Positions 16,898-27,456 of a stretch of DNA of 64,000 nucleotides are shown here, one piece after another. This DNA is from Chloroflexota bacterium. Its GTDB lineage: Bacteria > Chloroflexota > UBA6077 > JACCZL01. The stretch's first letter is position 1, and each line of letters opens with the position of its first letter. The stretch is taken from the NCBI GenBank assembly GCA_020845495.1, contig JADLFM010000233.1, positions 1-64,000 of the forward strand. The letters are read 5' to 3'. The notes beneath the pieces are model-generated. The model searched no databases. It saw only the letters and a list, made by a program, of their open reading frames with translations, and was not told the DNA's origin. The position numbers were made by a program, and so were the translations under genes.

Positions 16898-17228
16898 ATC
16901 CTTGACCCCCGCCGCGATCTAGGAGGCCGAGGATACGCGGGCGGTCGATACCAGGGCGTTACTGTCAAATCACAGTCAGGCCAGCCTCGCCGGCAAACAC
17001 CCGTAACAGGCCGCTATGGTCGGCGCTGAAGCGCGGTTCGAGCTTTCACCTCGTACCATTGTCGCAGTGATGCAGGGTGCCCGGCCCTGTCCCCAATCCG
17101 CCGCTGTCCAGACTCCGCACAGCTCGAGTGACGCCCCGTAACAGAAACAGGCTCCGCAACAGGCTCCACGGCCAGAGCGCTCCACACATCCTCTAAACCG
17201 TCGTCAGCCTCTGTTTGCCGCTCGCTGA
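16898..17228. other. Intergenic gap
   Basis: These 331 bp between the C39-like and DUF1684 genes have no candidate gene. A repeated AACAGGCTCCG (near 17145-17170) is the only structure noticed. Confidence 0.4.
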
Positions 17229-17849
17229 CTACTCGCTGCTCGGCATGCGTTCACCGGCCGGTACCGGGATCGGCAGGACGTTCTCAGGCGGGGTGAGCGG
17301 GCAGGCCCAGTGGGGGGCGTAGACGCAGGAGGGGTGGTAGGCGTAGTTGAAGTCGAGGATGACGCTCCCGTGCGCGGCGTCCGAGCCGAGGTCGGCGCTC
17401 TTGATCGTGTCGAGCACATAGCGCCCGCCGCCGTAGCTCTCCGCTCCACTGGTCGCGTCGCGGAAGGATACGAACAGGCCGCCGGCGTAGCCGAGGATCC
17501 AGAACGCCCCGAGGCTGAGCGCGCGGCCGGCGTACTCGAAATCCAGCCGCCCGATCCGCACGAACGCCATCTCTTCGGGGGCACTGAGCGGAAGCTCGGC
17601 TGGCGCTGCCGCGGCGGCGACGAACCGTGCGACGACGCGAGCATTCGGGTCGTACGGCCAGTAAGCGAGGCCGGGGAAGTGTGCTCGCCGCTCGGGCGGC
17701 AGCGGACTTTGAGGATGAGTGCGGAACAGATGGTCCTTGGCGGCACGGAACCAGGCGAGGGTAGCGGGGTCGGGCGGGCGCCGGCGCAGCTCGACGAACA
17801 ACTCAGCCATCTGCCGTCGCCAGTCGAGCAGGTCGAGGTAGGTGCTCAC
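17229..17849 (-). CDS. DUF1684 family protein
   Basis: A 206-residue cytoplasmic protein with the family's hallmark end: ILDFNYAYHPSCVYAPHWACPLTPPENVLPIPVPAGE. Earlier parts (FPGLAYWPYDPNARVVARF, LGAFWILGYAGGLFVSFRDATSGAESYGGGRYV) also match the family. Its biochemical function is unknown to me, though the conserved Cys residues and metal-friendly residues suggest ligand binding. I choose GTG 17849 because AAAGGA lies 5 nt ahead of it; an ATG at 17867 would add six residues. Confidence 0.85.
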   Translation of the reverse strand: MSTYLDLLDWRRQMAELFVELRRRPPDPATLAWFRAAKDHLFRTHPQSPLPPERRAHFPGLAYWPYDPNARVVARFVAAAAAPAELPLSAPEEMAFVRIGRLDFEYAGRALSLGAFWILGYAGGLFVSFRDATSGAESYGGGRYVLDTIKSADLGSDAAHGSVILDFNYAYHPSCVYAPHWACPLTPPENVLPIPVPAGERMPSSE

Positions 17850-17979
17850 GGCGGTCCTTTCGTGCATCTAGCAGCCAGGATGCTTCACATGAAGATCGTA
17901 ACGCCGGGCCGTGCCCGGTACCTGGGAAGGTAGAGCGGCCACCATGGGCCGCGTTTGACACCTACCCGGGGAGGGCACG

Positions 17980-19506
17980 ATGCTGGCGAAGGTCTGGACC
18001 TGCGCCGTGGTCGGTCTGGAAGGCGAGCTCGTCCAGGTCGAGGTCGATATCGCTCGCCAGGGCATCACCCAGTTCTGCATCGTCGGGCTGCCGGACACGG
18101 CGGTCCAGGAGGCCCGCGAGCGGGTCCGGGCGGCCGTCCGCAATAGCGGCCTGACCTTCCCGCCACGTCGAATCACCGTCAACCTCGCACCGGCCGAACT
18201 TCGCAAGTCCGGGCCGTCGTATGACCTGCCGATCGCCGTCGCCATCCTGCTCGCCTCGGGGCAGGTCTCGGCGGAGGTCGCGAACGTCCTGTTCCTGGGT
18301 GAGTTGTCGCTCGATGGCACTGTCCGCCACCTTCAGGGCGTGCTGCCGATGGTCGGGCTAGCGCGCGACCGTGGCATCAAGACCGTTTACGTGCCGGCCG
18401 TGGACGCCGACGAGGCGGCCCTGGTGGACGGCGTCGAGATCGTACCGGTGGGAACCCTCGGCGATCTGGTGGCACATCTACGGGGTGAGGCCGCCATCGA
18501 GCCCAAGATCGGCGGCGCGCCGACCGAGCGGGCGCCGGACCCCGAGCCGCTGGTGGACCTTGCCCACGTCAAGGGCCAGGAGCACGCCCGCCGAGCGCTC
18601 GAAGTCGCGGCGGCCGGAGCGCACAACCTGCTGCTCAACGGGCCGCCTGGGACGGGCAAGACGCTGCTCGCGCGGGCGCTCGCCTCAGTGCTGCCGGACA
18701 TGACTCTCGACGAGGCCTTGGAAGTCACCCGCATCTACTCTGTGGCCGGGCGGCTGCCCGACCAGGGCTCGCTGGTGCGGCGTCGACCGTTCCGCGCGCC
18801 GCACCACACGATCAGCCCGGCCGGACTGGTCGGCGGCGGGGTCGGCTGGGCACGGCCGGGGGAATTGTCGCTGGCGCACCGTGGCGTCTTGTTCCTCGAC
18901 GAACTGCCCGAGTTCAATCACACCGTCCTCGAAGTGATGCGCCAACCGCTCGAAGACGGTATCGTCTCGCTCGGGCGGGCGCGCGGGACAACCACCTTTC
19001 CCGCCAAGTTCATGCTGATCGGCGCCATGAACCCCTGTCCGTGTGGGTATGCCGGCGACCCGACGCGGGCCTGTACCTGTCAGCAAGGAGCGGTGGACCG
19101 CTACCAGAAGCGCCTCTCGGGGCCGCTGCTAGACCGCATCGACCTGCACGTCGAGGTGCCGCGCGTGGAGTACGAGAAGCTGTCGTCGAACGGGCTGGCC
19201 GAGTCGTCGGCGGTGGTGCGGGCGCGGGTGGAGGCGGCACGAATGCGGCAGTGGACGCGCTTCGACGGCACTCGCATCGCCTCGAACGCCGAGATGGGGG
19301 TACGGGAGGTCGCACGACACTGTGCCCTGGATCTAGCCGGCGAGTCGCTGCTGAAGACGGCAGTCCAGCGGCTGGGGCTCTCGGCACGGGCGTACCACCG
19401 GGTGCTCAAGGTGGCTCGCACCATCGCCGACCTGGCCGAGGCGGAGCGGATCCAGCCCGCCCATCTCGCCGAAGCGATCCAATACCAGCGCCGCTCCGAC
19501 CGCTGA
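17980..19506 (+). CDS. comM: YifB/ComM family Mg-chelatase-like AAA+ ATPase
   Basis: A 508-residue AAA+ protein with the full family layout: an N-terminal ChlI-like subdomain (1-170), the ATPase core with Walker A GPPGTGKT at 221-228 and Walker B LFLDELPEF near 305, a cysteine-rich element NPCPCGYAGDPTRACTC, and a C-terminal helical lid ending in AEAIQYQRR. In naturally transformable bacteria ComM is a hexameric helicase that helps branch migration during integration of incoming DNA. Whether this organism is transformable cannot be judged from the window. GGGGAGGG precedes the ATG. It reads toward, but is separate from, the ilvB attenuator. Confidence 0.93.
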   Translation: MLAKVWTCAVVGLEGELVQVEVDIARQGITQFCIVGLPDTAVQEARERVRAAVRNSGLTFPPRRITVNLAPAELRKSGPSYDLPIAVAILLASGQVSAEVANVLFLGELSLDGTVRHLQGVLPMVGLARDRGIKTVYVPAVDADEAALVDGVEIVPVGTLGDLVAHLRGEAAIEPKIGGAPTERAPDPEPLVDLAHVKGQEHARRALEVAAAGAHNLLLNGPPGTGKTLLARALASVLPDMTLDEALEVTRIYSVAGRLPDQGSLVRRRPFRAPHHTISPAGLVGGGVGWARPGELSLAHRGVLFLDELPEFNHTVLEVMRQPLEDGIVSLGRARGTTTFPAKFMLIGAMNPCPCGYAGDPTRACTCQQGAVDRYQKRLSGPLLDRIDLHVEVPRVEYEKLSSNGLAESSAVVRARVEAARMRQWTRFDGTRIASNAEMGVREVARHCALDLAGESLLKTAVQRLGLSARAYHRVLKVARTIADLAEAERIQPAHLAEAIQYQRRSDR

Positions 19507-19654
19507 GCGGCCCCGCCCTCTGTATCCCCTGATGTATGCCTATCTACCGCCTGGTGTACGACGGAGGCCGTACCCGTTCCGCACCGCCTGCTCCGGCCAC
19601 TGCTCATACCCGACTGTTCCGAACGCCGATGCACGCTTCGGCCAGAATTGGGGC

Positions 19655-19683
19655 TGGACAAATCGGCGTCAGTCGTCGATAAT
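19655..19683 (+). promoter_or_regulatory. Sigma70-like promoter of the ilvB leader
   Basis: TGGACA (19655-19660) and GATAAT (19678-19683) are 17 bp apart, each one mismatch from the consensus hexamers. The expected start site, about 19690, lies 2-4 nt before the leader-peptide ATG at 19693, so the attenuator mRNA would be almost leaderless. Confidence 0.72.
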
Positions 19684-19692
19684 CCACACGCC

Positions 19693-19839
19693 ATGCACGC
19701 TTCGACCGCGACAGCCTTCAGCCAGCCCACCAATTCGGGCGCGACTTTGCCTGTCGTCGTACCGGTCGCGATTTCCATTATTGCCATTATTATTGGCATC
19801 GTCATTATTCGGCCCTCCGCGGGGGGCGTGCTCGGCTAG
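19693..19839 (+). CDS. Ile/Val-rich leader peptide of the ilvB attenuator
   Basis: A 48-codon ORF with no domain. Residues 21-39 consist almost only of Val and Ile (VVVPVAISIIAIIIGIVII): 9 Ile in the peptide, 6 Val and 2 Leu. Eight of the nine Ile codons are ATT, unusual beside GC-rich neighbours that prefer ATC. It ends at TAG 19837-19839, inside the antiterminator hairpin. This is the arrangement of classical leader peptides of branched-chain amino acid operons: shortage of charged tRNA-Ile or tRNA-Val stalls the ribosome in the run. The open frame extends to TTG 19648, but that lies upstream of the predicted transcription start, so ATG 19693 is preferred. Confidence 0.85.
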   Translation: MHASTATAFSQPTNSGATLPVVVPVAISIIAIIIGIVIIRPSAGGVLG

Positions 19840-19875
19840 AACCAACGGAGCCGATGGCGCACGAACCCCCGCGGA
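19816..19875 (+). promoter_or_regulatory. Antiterminator hairpin of the ilvB attenuator
   Basis: TCCGCGGGGG (19816-19825) pairs perfectly with CCCCCGCGGA (19866-19875). The stem continues inward with GTGC/GCAC (19828-19831/19859-19862) and TCGGCT/AGCCGA (19832-19837/19849-19854), 20 bp in all with small internal loops. Its 3' arm contains the 5' arm of the terminator, so the two structures exclude each other. The leader stop codon begins at the innermost base pair of this stem, so a ribosome finishing the leader would melt it. Confidence 0.82.
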
Positions 19876-19889
19876 AGCGGGGGTTTTTT
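19864..19889 (+). terminator. ilvB: Intrinsic terminator within the ilvB leader
   Basis: AACCCCCGC (19864-19872), GGAA loop and GCGGGGGTT (19877-19885) form a 9-bp stem followed without gap by T (run of six T at 19884-19889). It is the only canonical poly-T terminator I see in the window and it stands 60 bp before the ilvB ATG, where it can only serve attenuation. Confidence 0.88.
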
Positions 19890-19948
19890 CGTGCCCGCGC
19901 TCAGGCTCCCAGCCCGTCGGCTTCCAGCCTGAAAGGACGCAGGACACC

Positions 19949-21883
<1,935 letters not shown>

Positions 21884-21990
21884 CCGCCGGAGAGTGGCCA
21901 GAGGCCGCCCCGCCAGAGAATGACCCGACCGTCACGCCTCCTCGGGGCAACGGCGCCCTGGCATGTCCCAACTCGACGCCCGTGCTGACC

Positions 21991-22028
21991 GGCCGAGGGC
22001 ACGAGACCCCAGGCTCGTGCCCTCGGCC
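21991..22028 (+). terminator. Perfect 15-bp GC hairpin after ilvB
   Basis: GGCCGAGGGCACGAG (21991-22005) and its exact complement (22014-22028) enclose an 8-nt loop, about 110 bp beyond the ilvB stop. No T tract follows. It separates ilvB from the helicase gene. Confidence 0.68.
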
Positions 22029-22223
22029 CGCTCACCCTCGGCGTGCCCGATTCAGTGGCGTGGGAATAGCCGATCTGATACACCTGTTCCATAACGGAGT
22101 GGATGTCGCATCGGTACCCCGCCATCGTGGCCGGGTTTGCGCGGGACCTCGAGTGTCCCTGGTGTCTCGTACGGCGCGCTGACCGATCAGTCCCCTGTCT
22201 ACGACTGAAGGAGTCAGCGCCCT

Positions 22224-24245
22224 ATGACGCCGACCAGAACGTTCCGACCCAACCGCCCGGTGCGGCCTGAGCAGGCTTCGGCGGCTCAGCCACCCGAGCA
22301 CGCTGCCGGCCAGCGGCCAGCGGGGCAGCGTGCCCAGGGCGGGCGTGTGCCGCCGGATGCTCCGTGCCCTGCCGAGAGCCGCGAGCACCGGAGACCATCG
22401 ACCGAAGCAGCGCCGGCCCTCGCCGAGCAGGCGCGGAACGCCCTCCGTCGACCGGCCCGTGGCGATGCGGACCCTCACGGGACAAATACCCGCGGGACGG
22501 ACCATCGGGCGGTGGATGACCGCGAGCCGAACCGGCGCACGGCTGAACGATACGCGCCCAGGCGGCCCGATGCGGATCGACGCCCGCATACCGACGCCGA
22601 TCTGTCACGTCGCGACGCCGCTCGATCGCCGCGCACCGACGTGCGGGCACCGCGTGCCGACGGCCTGCCGTCGCGCGATCCTCAGCCGTTGCCGCGCGCT
22701 GGCCGAGAGTCGGGCCACGAGGCGCAGCCGCGCCGCGATCAGGGCACCGAGGTTCGACGGGCGGCTCGGTCGACGTCGGCGCCTGGACGGCCCGTGCGGC
22801 CCGAGGCAAAGCTGTTCCAGCGCGATGCTCGATCGCGCGGCCCCGAGCAGGTGGCCCAGGGTCCGCATCAGCCCTCTCAGCCGGTCGCTGAGCCGCCACA
22901 CGATGCTACCGCTGCCGCTGACGCTGCCAGCACCCGCGATATTCCCAGCCTCCTGACCTCGTTCGCCGAGCTTCAGCTACGCCCGGCCACGAGTGCCGTC
23001 CTCGACGCAATGGGCATCGCGGAGCCCACACCGATTCAGACCCAGGCGATTCCCGTCATGCTGAGCGGGCGCGACGTCATCGGACAGGCCCGTACTGGCT
23101 CCGGCAAGACGCTCGCCTTCGGGCTGCCGCTCGTCGAGCGGTGCGAGCCAGCCGTGCGGGGCGTGCAGGCGCTCGTGCTCGTCCCGACCCGCGAACTGGC
23201 GCTCCAGGTCGGCGACGTCCTCGGCCAACTGGCGGCAACGCGCGGATTGACGCTGACCTTGCTCTACGGTGGGCGCTCGCTCCAGCCGGAGATGAAAGCG
23301 CTGGCCGGCGGCGCGCAGATCGTCGTCGGGACGCCCGGCCGGACCCTCGATCATCTTCGCCAGGGGACGCTCTCGCTCGCTCGGCTCCATATCTTCGTCC
23401 TCGACGAGGGCGACGAGATGTTGGATCGAGGATTCGCGCCCGATGTCGAGCGCATCCTGGCCCGCACCCCGTCGACACGGCAGACGGCGCTCTTCTCGGC
23501 GACCGTACCGCCCTGGGTCATGGAGACGGCGGCGCGCCACCTTCGCCAGCCGGTGACCGTGCGGGTGGATCGGGTCGAGACGCCGCCCGACATCGAGCAC
23601 GTGGTCTACGAGGTCGACGACGCTATGCGGCTCGACGCGCTCCGCACCCTCCTCGACCGCCGCGCCGACGGCCCGGTCATCGTGTTCGGGCGTACCAAGC
23701 ACGGCATCAAGAAGCTCGCGCTGAAGCTCGGCAAGGAAGGCTATCCGGTCGGCGCGCTCCAGGGGAACCTGAGCCAGAACGCGCGCGAGCGGGTGATGAA
23801 GGAGTTTCGCTCGGGCGCCCTGCCGATCCTGCTGGCTACGAATGTGGCGGCGCGTGGACTCGACGTCGAAGGCGTGTCCCAGGTCATCAACTACGAGCTA
23901 CCGGAGTCGGCCGAGCTCTTCACCCACCGAGTCGGCCGGACCGGACGGATGGGCCGCCAGGGCGAGGCGATCACGCTGATTACGCCTGAGGACGCGCCCG
24001 CCTGGCGGCAGATGGAGCGGAAACTTGGCCGGACCCTGCCGCGCCGCCGCTGGCCCGCCGATGGCACCACCAGATCGTCGGCGCCTGAGCCGGCGGACGT
24101 CCCTGCCGAGCCGGTACGGCGCGAGTCACGCGCGTCGGCTGTGCGCCAGAGCGCACCCCAGCCAGGGGCCAGGCCGGATGGCGCTCGTCCGGACAGTCGA
24201 TGGCGGCGACGACCTCGACCGTTTGCGCCCCGCTCTGGCCAGTAA
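22224..24245 (+). CDS. DEAD-box RNA helicase with long basic disordered N-terminus
   Basis: A 673-residue protein. The first 240 or so residues are Arg/Pro/Ala/Asp-rich and lack predictable fold. Residues about 250-600 are the two RecA domains: Q-motif region TPIQTQAIPVM, motif I ARTGSGKT (about 288-295), PTRELALQ, motif II near 394, SAT, and motif VI HRVGRTGRMGR (about 568). Motif II reads Asp-Glu-Gly-Asp instead of Asp-Glu-Ala-Asp. A basic tail of about 70 residues ends the protein. Such proteins unwind short RNA duplexes in ribosome assembly or mRNA decay, often in the cold. The Arg-rich ends may bind RNA or form condensates (inference). GAAGGAG precedes the ATG. Confidence 0.93.
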   Translation: MTPTRTFRPNRPVRPEQASAAQPPEHAAGQRPAGQRAQGGRVPPDAPCPAESREHRRPSTEAAPALAEQARNALRRPARGDADPHGTNTRGTDHRAVDDREPNRRTAERYAPRRPDADRRPHTDADLSRRDAARSPRTDVRAPRADGLPSRDPQPLPRAGRESGHEAQPRRDQGTEVRRAARSTSAPGRPVRPEAKLFQRDARSRGPEQVAQGPHQPSQPVAEPPHDATAAADAASTRDIPSLLTSFAELQLRPATSAVLDAMGIAEPTPIQTQAIPVMLSGRDVIGQARTGSGKTLAFGLPLVERCEPAVRGVQALVLVPTRELALQVGDVLGQLAATRGLTLTLLYGGRSLQPEMKALAGGAQIVVGTPGRTLDHLRQGTLSLARLHIFVLDEGDEMLDRGFAPDVERILARTPSTRQTALFSATVPPWVMETAARHLRQPVTVRVDRVETPPDIEHVVYEVDDAMRLDALRTLLDRRADGPVIVFGRTKHGIKKLALKLGKEGYPVGALQGNLSQNARERVMKEFRSGALPILLATNVAARGLDVEGVSQVINYELPESAELFTHRVGRTGRMGRQGEAITLITPEDAPAWRQMERKLGRTLPRRRWPADGTTRSSAPEPADVPAEPVRRESRASAVRQSAPQPGARPDGARPDSRWRRRPRPFAPRSGQ

Positions 24246-24332
24246 GCCGTCACTCCGGGAGTCGTCACGCGCCGGTGGCAGCCTGTGCGGTGGCAGCCTG
24301 TGCTCGCGCTGGGAGGGGCTGAGCGGAGCGGC

Positions 24333-26390
24333 TCACTCAACCAGCACGATCCGTACGGCGTCTGCGACCACGACCCCATCGGCGGCGTTCGTGAGCGTGA
24401 CCTGGCAGTGTACGCCTGCCCGTAGCGGCACCCGCGCCAGATCGACCCAGAGGCCGCCGTTCTCACGCTGGCTCACGTCGGTTGTGGCGAGCGTCTGGCT
24501 GCCTGCGGCGATCGTGTAGCGCGCGTTCGTGGCACGGTACTCGCCGTCCGTCCAGCATGCCATGACGCGGTACTCGCCGTCCTCTGGCACGTCCAGCGTC
24601 CACGCCACGCTCGCCGCCCCAATCGCCGACTCCGGCTCGGCCTCCAGGTAGCCGCTGGCGTTGTAGCCGAGGATATGGTCCGTGCGGGTCCAGGCCCCCT
24701 GACTGACGGCCAGGGCAGAATCAGCGTCATCCGCAATGACATGGCGATCCACGAACAGCGGCCAGCGCGCGGCGTAGGTTCCCTCACTACCGCCAGCCAT
24801 CCGGGCACGCACGTGCAAGGTGTAGTGGCCATACGCGTCCGGCGGCAACGCGAAGGATTGCCCACGATACGCGGTCCACGGGCTCCACACCGGACGTTCG
24901 CCGGGGGCATATCCGCTCAGCGCAACGATCCGATCGGGCTCGCTGGAGAGCCGCCAGCCCTCGAGTCGAGTGCTGAACTCGGCGCCGCCGTCTACGCCAG
25001 TCCAACCAAAGAGTAGGTCGGATGGCCAGGGGTTGCGTCCGGGCGGCGCCTGCTCGATGTGTACGCGCGGGCCGGCCGGCCCGGTGCGCTGTGCCGCCTG
25101 CTGCCGCAGCGCCGGTAGCCGGGAATAGAGCCGGTCGCCGGGGCACTCGGTCGGGAAGCAGTCACGATGCCCGGAGACGGCGTTCAGGCCGTCGCGCCAC
25201 AACTCATACTCGCCAGTCGGGCGGCGCGATCGGAGGACATCGATCCGCTCCAGCGGGTCGAGCCAGTATCGAGCGGCCGTGAACGCTAGCGCCTCCTCGA
25301 GCGTCTGGAGCGCCGGCTCACTCGGGTCGGCCGCCACGAAGTTCCCGAGCATTGCGATGCCGACCGAGCCGTAGTTGTAGCCGTAGGTGTGGCCGGCCAC
25401 GATGTCGCGGCTCAGGATCTCGCGGGTCCACGGCGCGTCGGGATCGGGGTCCCGGCCGAGCCGCCCCTCGAAGGCTTGACCGCGATTGTCGATCAGCAGG
25501 TGATAGCCGATGTCGCCGAAGCCCTGGGTGATGGTGTGATAGACGTAGATCGCCCGGACCTCGGCGGCAGGATCGTCGTAGGTGTTGTCGGTGGCGGTGT
25601 GATGGACGACGGTCAGCTTCGGCGCAACGTAGGCCCTCGGCCACTGGTCCTTGCCGTCGACGAAGCGTAGCGATTCGTCAGCGCCCCACGCCTCGCGCGG
25701 GATGACGCGTCCCAGAAAGCCGACCGGGCCGGCCGCAAGTTTCGAGAAGGCCACGCCATCCCGGCTCGCTCCCAGCCGGTTGGGCGGCGTCGTGCCGGCA
25801 TCCAGGTAGGTGAGCGCCACCTGACTGATGCCCGTGTCCGGCGGCCAGCCCTCAGGAAACGTCAGCCGGTACTGGAGCCAGGCGCCGGCTCGCCCGCGCT
25901 GCAAGGCACCGAATGTCTCGATCCCGTGCTCGGCACGCCCGTGCGCTTCGACGGCGACAGGACGCCACCCGGACCAGCGGGAGCCGTTCGGGCTGGTCCG
26001 GAGCTCGACGAGTAGCCCGCGCCCATCACCGCCGTCGATCTGCCAATGGGTGCCCACGTGCGAGCAGGGGAACGCCAGCCCGAGCGGCGCAGAGGTGTAG
26101 CGCCCGCCCGGTTCGGTCGGTGCGAGCGCCAGAGCGCCGCCCTGCCCGGGCAGGCCCACGCCCTCGGCGAGACCAGCACGGAAGTCGGCACCCGACTGAA
26201 CGACCTCACCGATCCGCACCCGGATCGGCTGGTCGCCCATGTTCGCCGCCAGAGAAGGGGCGAGGCGTCCGGCGGAGGCCGGCAGCGACGCGGCGCCCAG
26301 CACAGTCCGGGCCGGACCGATGACGGTCGCCACCCCCACCGCGACGCCCGAGCGAGCCAGTCTGGCGATGAAGTCCCGTCGACTCAGCAT
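24333..26390 (-). CDS. Tat-exported N-acetylmuramoyl-L-alanine amidase (PGRP/Ami_2) with C-terminal binding domain
   Basis: A 685-residue secreted enzyme. The N-terminus MLSRRDFIARLARSGVAVGV is a twin-arginine signal. About 60-225 is a beta-rich region of unknown role. The PGRP/amidase domain spans about 230-430 and keeps the zinc ligands: His263/His264 in VVHHTA, His408 in SGHRD and Cys416 in TECPGD, with WGAD and YNYGSVGIAMLGNF around them. It would cut the amide between MurNAc and the stem peptide. The last 130 residues (LGYNASGYLEAEPESAIGAASVAWTL...) resemble golvesin/xanthan-lyase-type beta sandwiches and probably bind glycan. I use ATG 26390, behind GGAGGCGAGGG; the open frame to 26519 is upstream filler. 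Confidence 0.88.
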   Translation of the reverse strand: MLSRRDFIARLARSGVAVGVATVIGPARTVLGAASLPASAGRLAPSLAANMGDQPIRVRIGEVVQSGADFRAGLAEGVGLPGQGGALALAPTEPGGRYTSAPLGLAFPCSHVGTHWQIDGGDGRGLLVELRTSPNGSRWSGWRPVAVEAHGRAEHGIETFGALQRGRAGAWLQYRLTFPEGWPPDTGISQVALTYLDAGTTPPNRLGASRDGVAFSKLAAGPVGFLGRVIPREAWGADESLRFVDGKDQWPRAYVAPKLTVVHHTATDNTYDDPAAEVRAIYVYHTITQGFGDIGYHLLIDNRGQAFEGRLGRDPDPDAPWTREILSRDIVAGHTYGYNYGSVGIAMLGNFVAADPSEPALQTLEEALAFTAARYWLDPLERIDVLRSRRPTGEYELWRDGLNAVSGHRDCFPTECPGDRLYSRLPALRQQAAQRTGPAGPRVHIEQAPPGRNPWPSDLLFGWTGVDGGAEFSTRLEGWRLSSEPDRIVALSGYAPGERPVWSPWTAYRGQSFALPPDAYGHYTLHVRARMAGGSEGTYAARWPLFVDRHVIADDADSALAVSQGAWTRTDHILGYNASGYLEAEPESAIGAASVAWTLDVPEDGEYRVMACWTDGEYRATNARYTIAAGSQTLATTDVSQRENGGLWVDLARVPLRAGVHCQVTLTNAADGVVVADAVRIVLVE

Positions 26391-26460
26391 CCCTCGCCTC
26401 CCGAGCAGTCGTCGCAACCCGGTTGCGACGCGAAGGCCGTGGTACTCACCATCGGCGTCG

Positions 26461-27456
26461 TCAGCGCGCGCCCTGGCGGCTGCCGCGCATCCAGGGGTCG
26501 AACGCTTCGAGCAGGGCATCCCCGACGACGTTGCACGCCAGCACGGTCAGTGCGAGCGCGCCGGCTGGCCCGAGGATCAGGTGCGGCGTGCCAGCCCGCG
26601 CGGCGTTCGCGCCGGCCAGGATCATCGCGCCCCAACTCGGCGTCGGCGCCTGTACCCCGATCCCCACGAACGAGAGCGCTGCTTCCACCAGGATCACGCG
26701 GGGGATGCCAAGCGTCACCGCGACGACGATGGCGGGTAGCGCGTTCGGCAGCAGGTGCCACCAGACGATTCGGCCGCCAGTCGCACCGACCGCCCGTGCC
26801 GCCTCGACGAATTCGCGCTCCTTGAGCGAGAGGACCTGTCCGCGCACCAGGCGCGCGACAGTCAGCCAGGACACGAGCGCCAGCGAGATGAACACCCCCA
26901 GCAGGCCGGCCAGCATCACGTCGAGGGTGGCCAGTGCTCCGAGCAGTCCGCCCGACTCGGTTCGCAGCGCCGCCCGCAGCGACGTCACGGCGATGATGAT
27001 GAGTAGCAGGTCTGGGAAGCTGTACAGGACGTCGATCGCCCGCGAGACGAGCGTATCCACCCAACCGCCGAAGTAGCCGGCCGCTGCGCCGAGCGGCACA
27101 CCGATGGCCAGGATCAGCACCTGTGCCACCAGCGCCACCGAGAGCGACACGCGGGCGCCGTACATCAGCCGGCTCAGCATGTCGCGCCCAAGCTCATCGG
27201 TGCCGAGCCAGTGAGCCGCCGAGGGGCCGCGCCGCGCGTTCGACACCGCTTGCTGGGTGTATGAATACGGCGCCAGCACGTCGGCGAGGAGCGCCACGAG
27301 CACTAGCGCGGCGAGCACTGCCAGCCCGAACACGGCCAGCCGATGCCGCAGCAGGCTGCGCCAGGCGCTCCGCCACGGCCCATCGCCGCGTGCCGCCGCG
27401 AGCGCCAGGGGATCGGCGCGCGCCGCGATGACGCTCGCCGCAGCCGCCTCAGCCAT
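26461..27456 (-). CDS. Oligopeptide ABC transporter permease (DppC/OppC type)
   Basis: A 331-residue inner-membrane permease with six helices. The start region is followed by a cytoplasmic segment, the first helix (LAVFGLAVLAALVLVALLADVLAPY), the LGTDELGRDMLSRLMYGARVSL signature of DppC proteins, and the EAA loop EFVEAARAVGATGGRIVWWHLLPNALPAI. It pairs with the DppB-type permease just upstream and the binding protein. The ATG at 27456 forms an 8-nt overlap (ATGGCTGA) with the end of a repeat-encoded frame; in-frame ATGs at 27474 and 27489 are alternatives. The open frame continues far upstream through the repeat as LWLRP units, but no start is available there. Confidence 0.88.
   Translation of the reverse strand: MAEAAAASVIAARADPLALAAARGDGPWRSAWRSLLRHRLAVFGLAVLAALVLVALLADVLAPYSYTQQAVSNARRGPSAAHWLGTDELGRDMLSRLMYGARVSLSVALVAQVLILAIGVPLGAAAGYFGGWVDTLVSRAIDVLYSFPDLLLIIIAVTSLRAALRTESGGLLGALATLDVMLAGLLGVFISLALVSWLTVARLVRGQVLSLKEREFVEAARAVGATGGRIVWWHLLPNALPAIVVAVTLGIPRVILVEAALSFVGIGVQAPTPSWGAMILAGANAARAGTPHLILGPAGALALTVLACNVVGDALLEAFDPWMRGSRQGAR

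Noticed and set aside
19648..19692. Longer ilvB leader from TTG 19648
   Set aside because: The TTG lies upstream of the -35 hexamer, so it would not be on the transcript; the Ile/Val run is the same in both versions.
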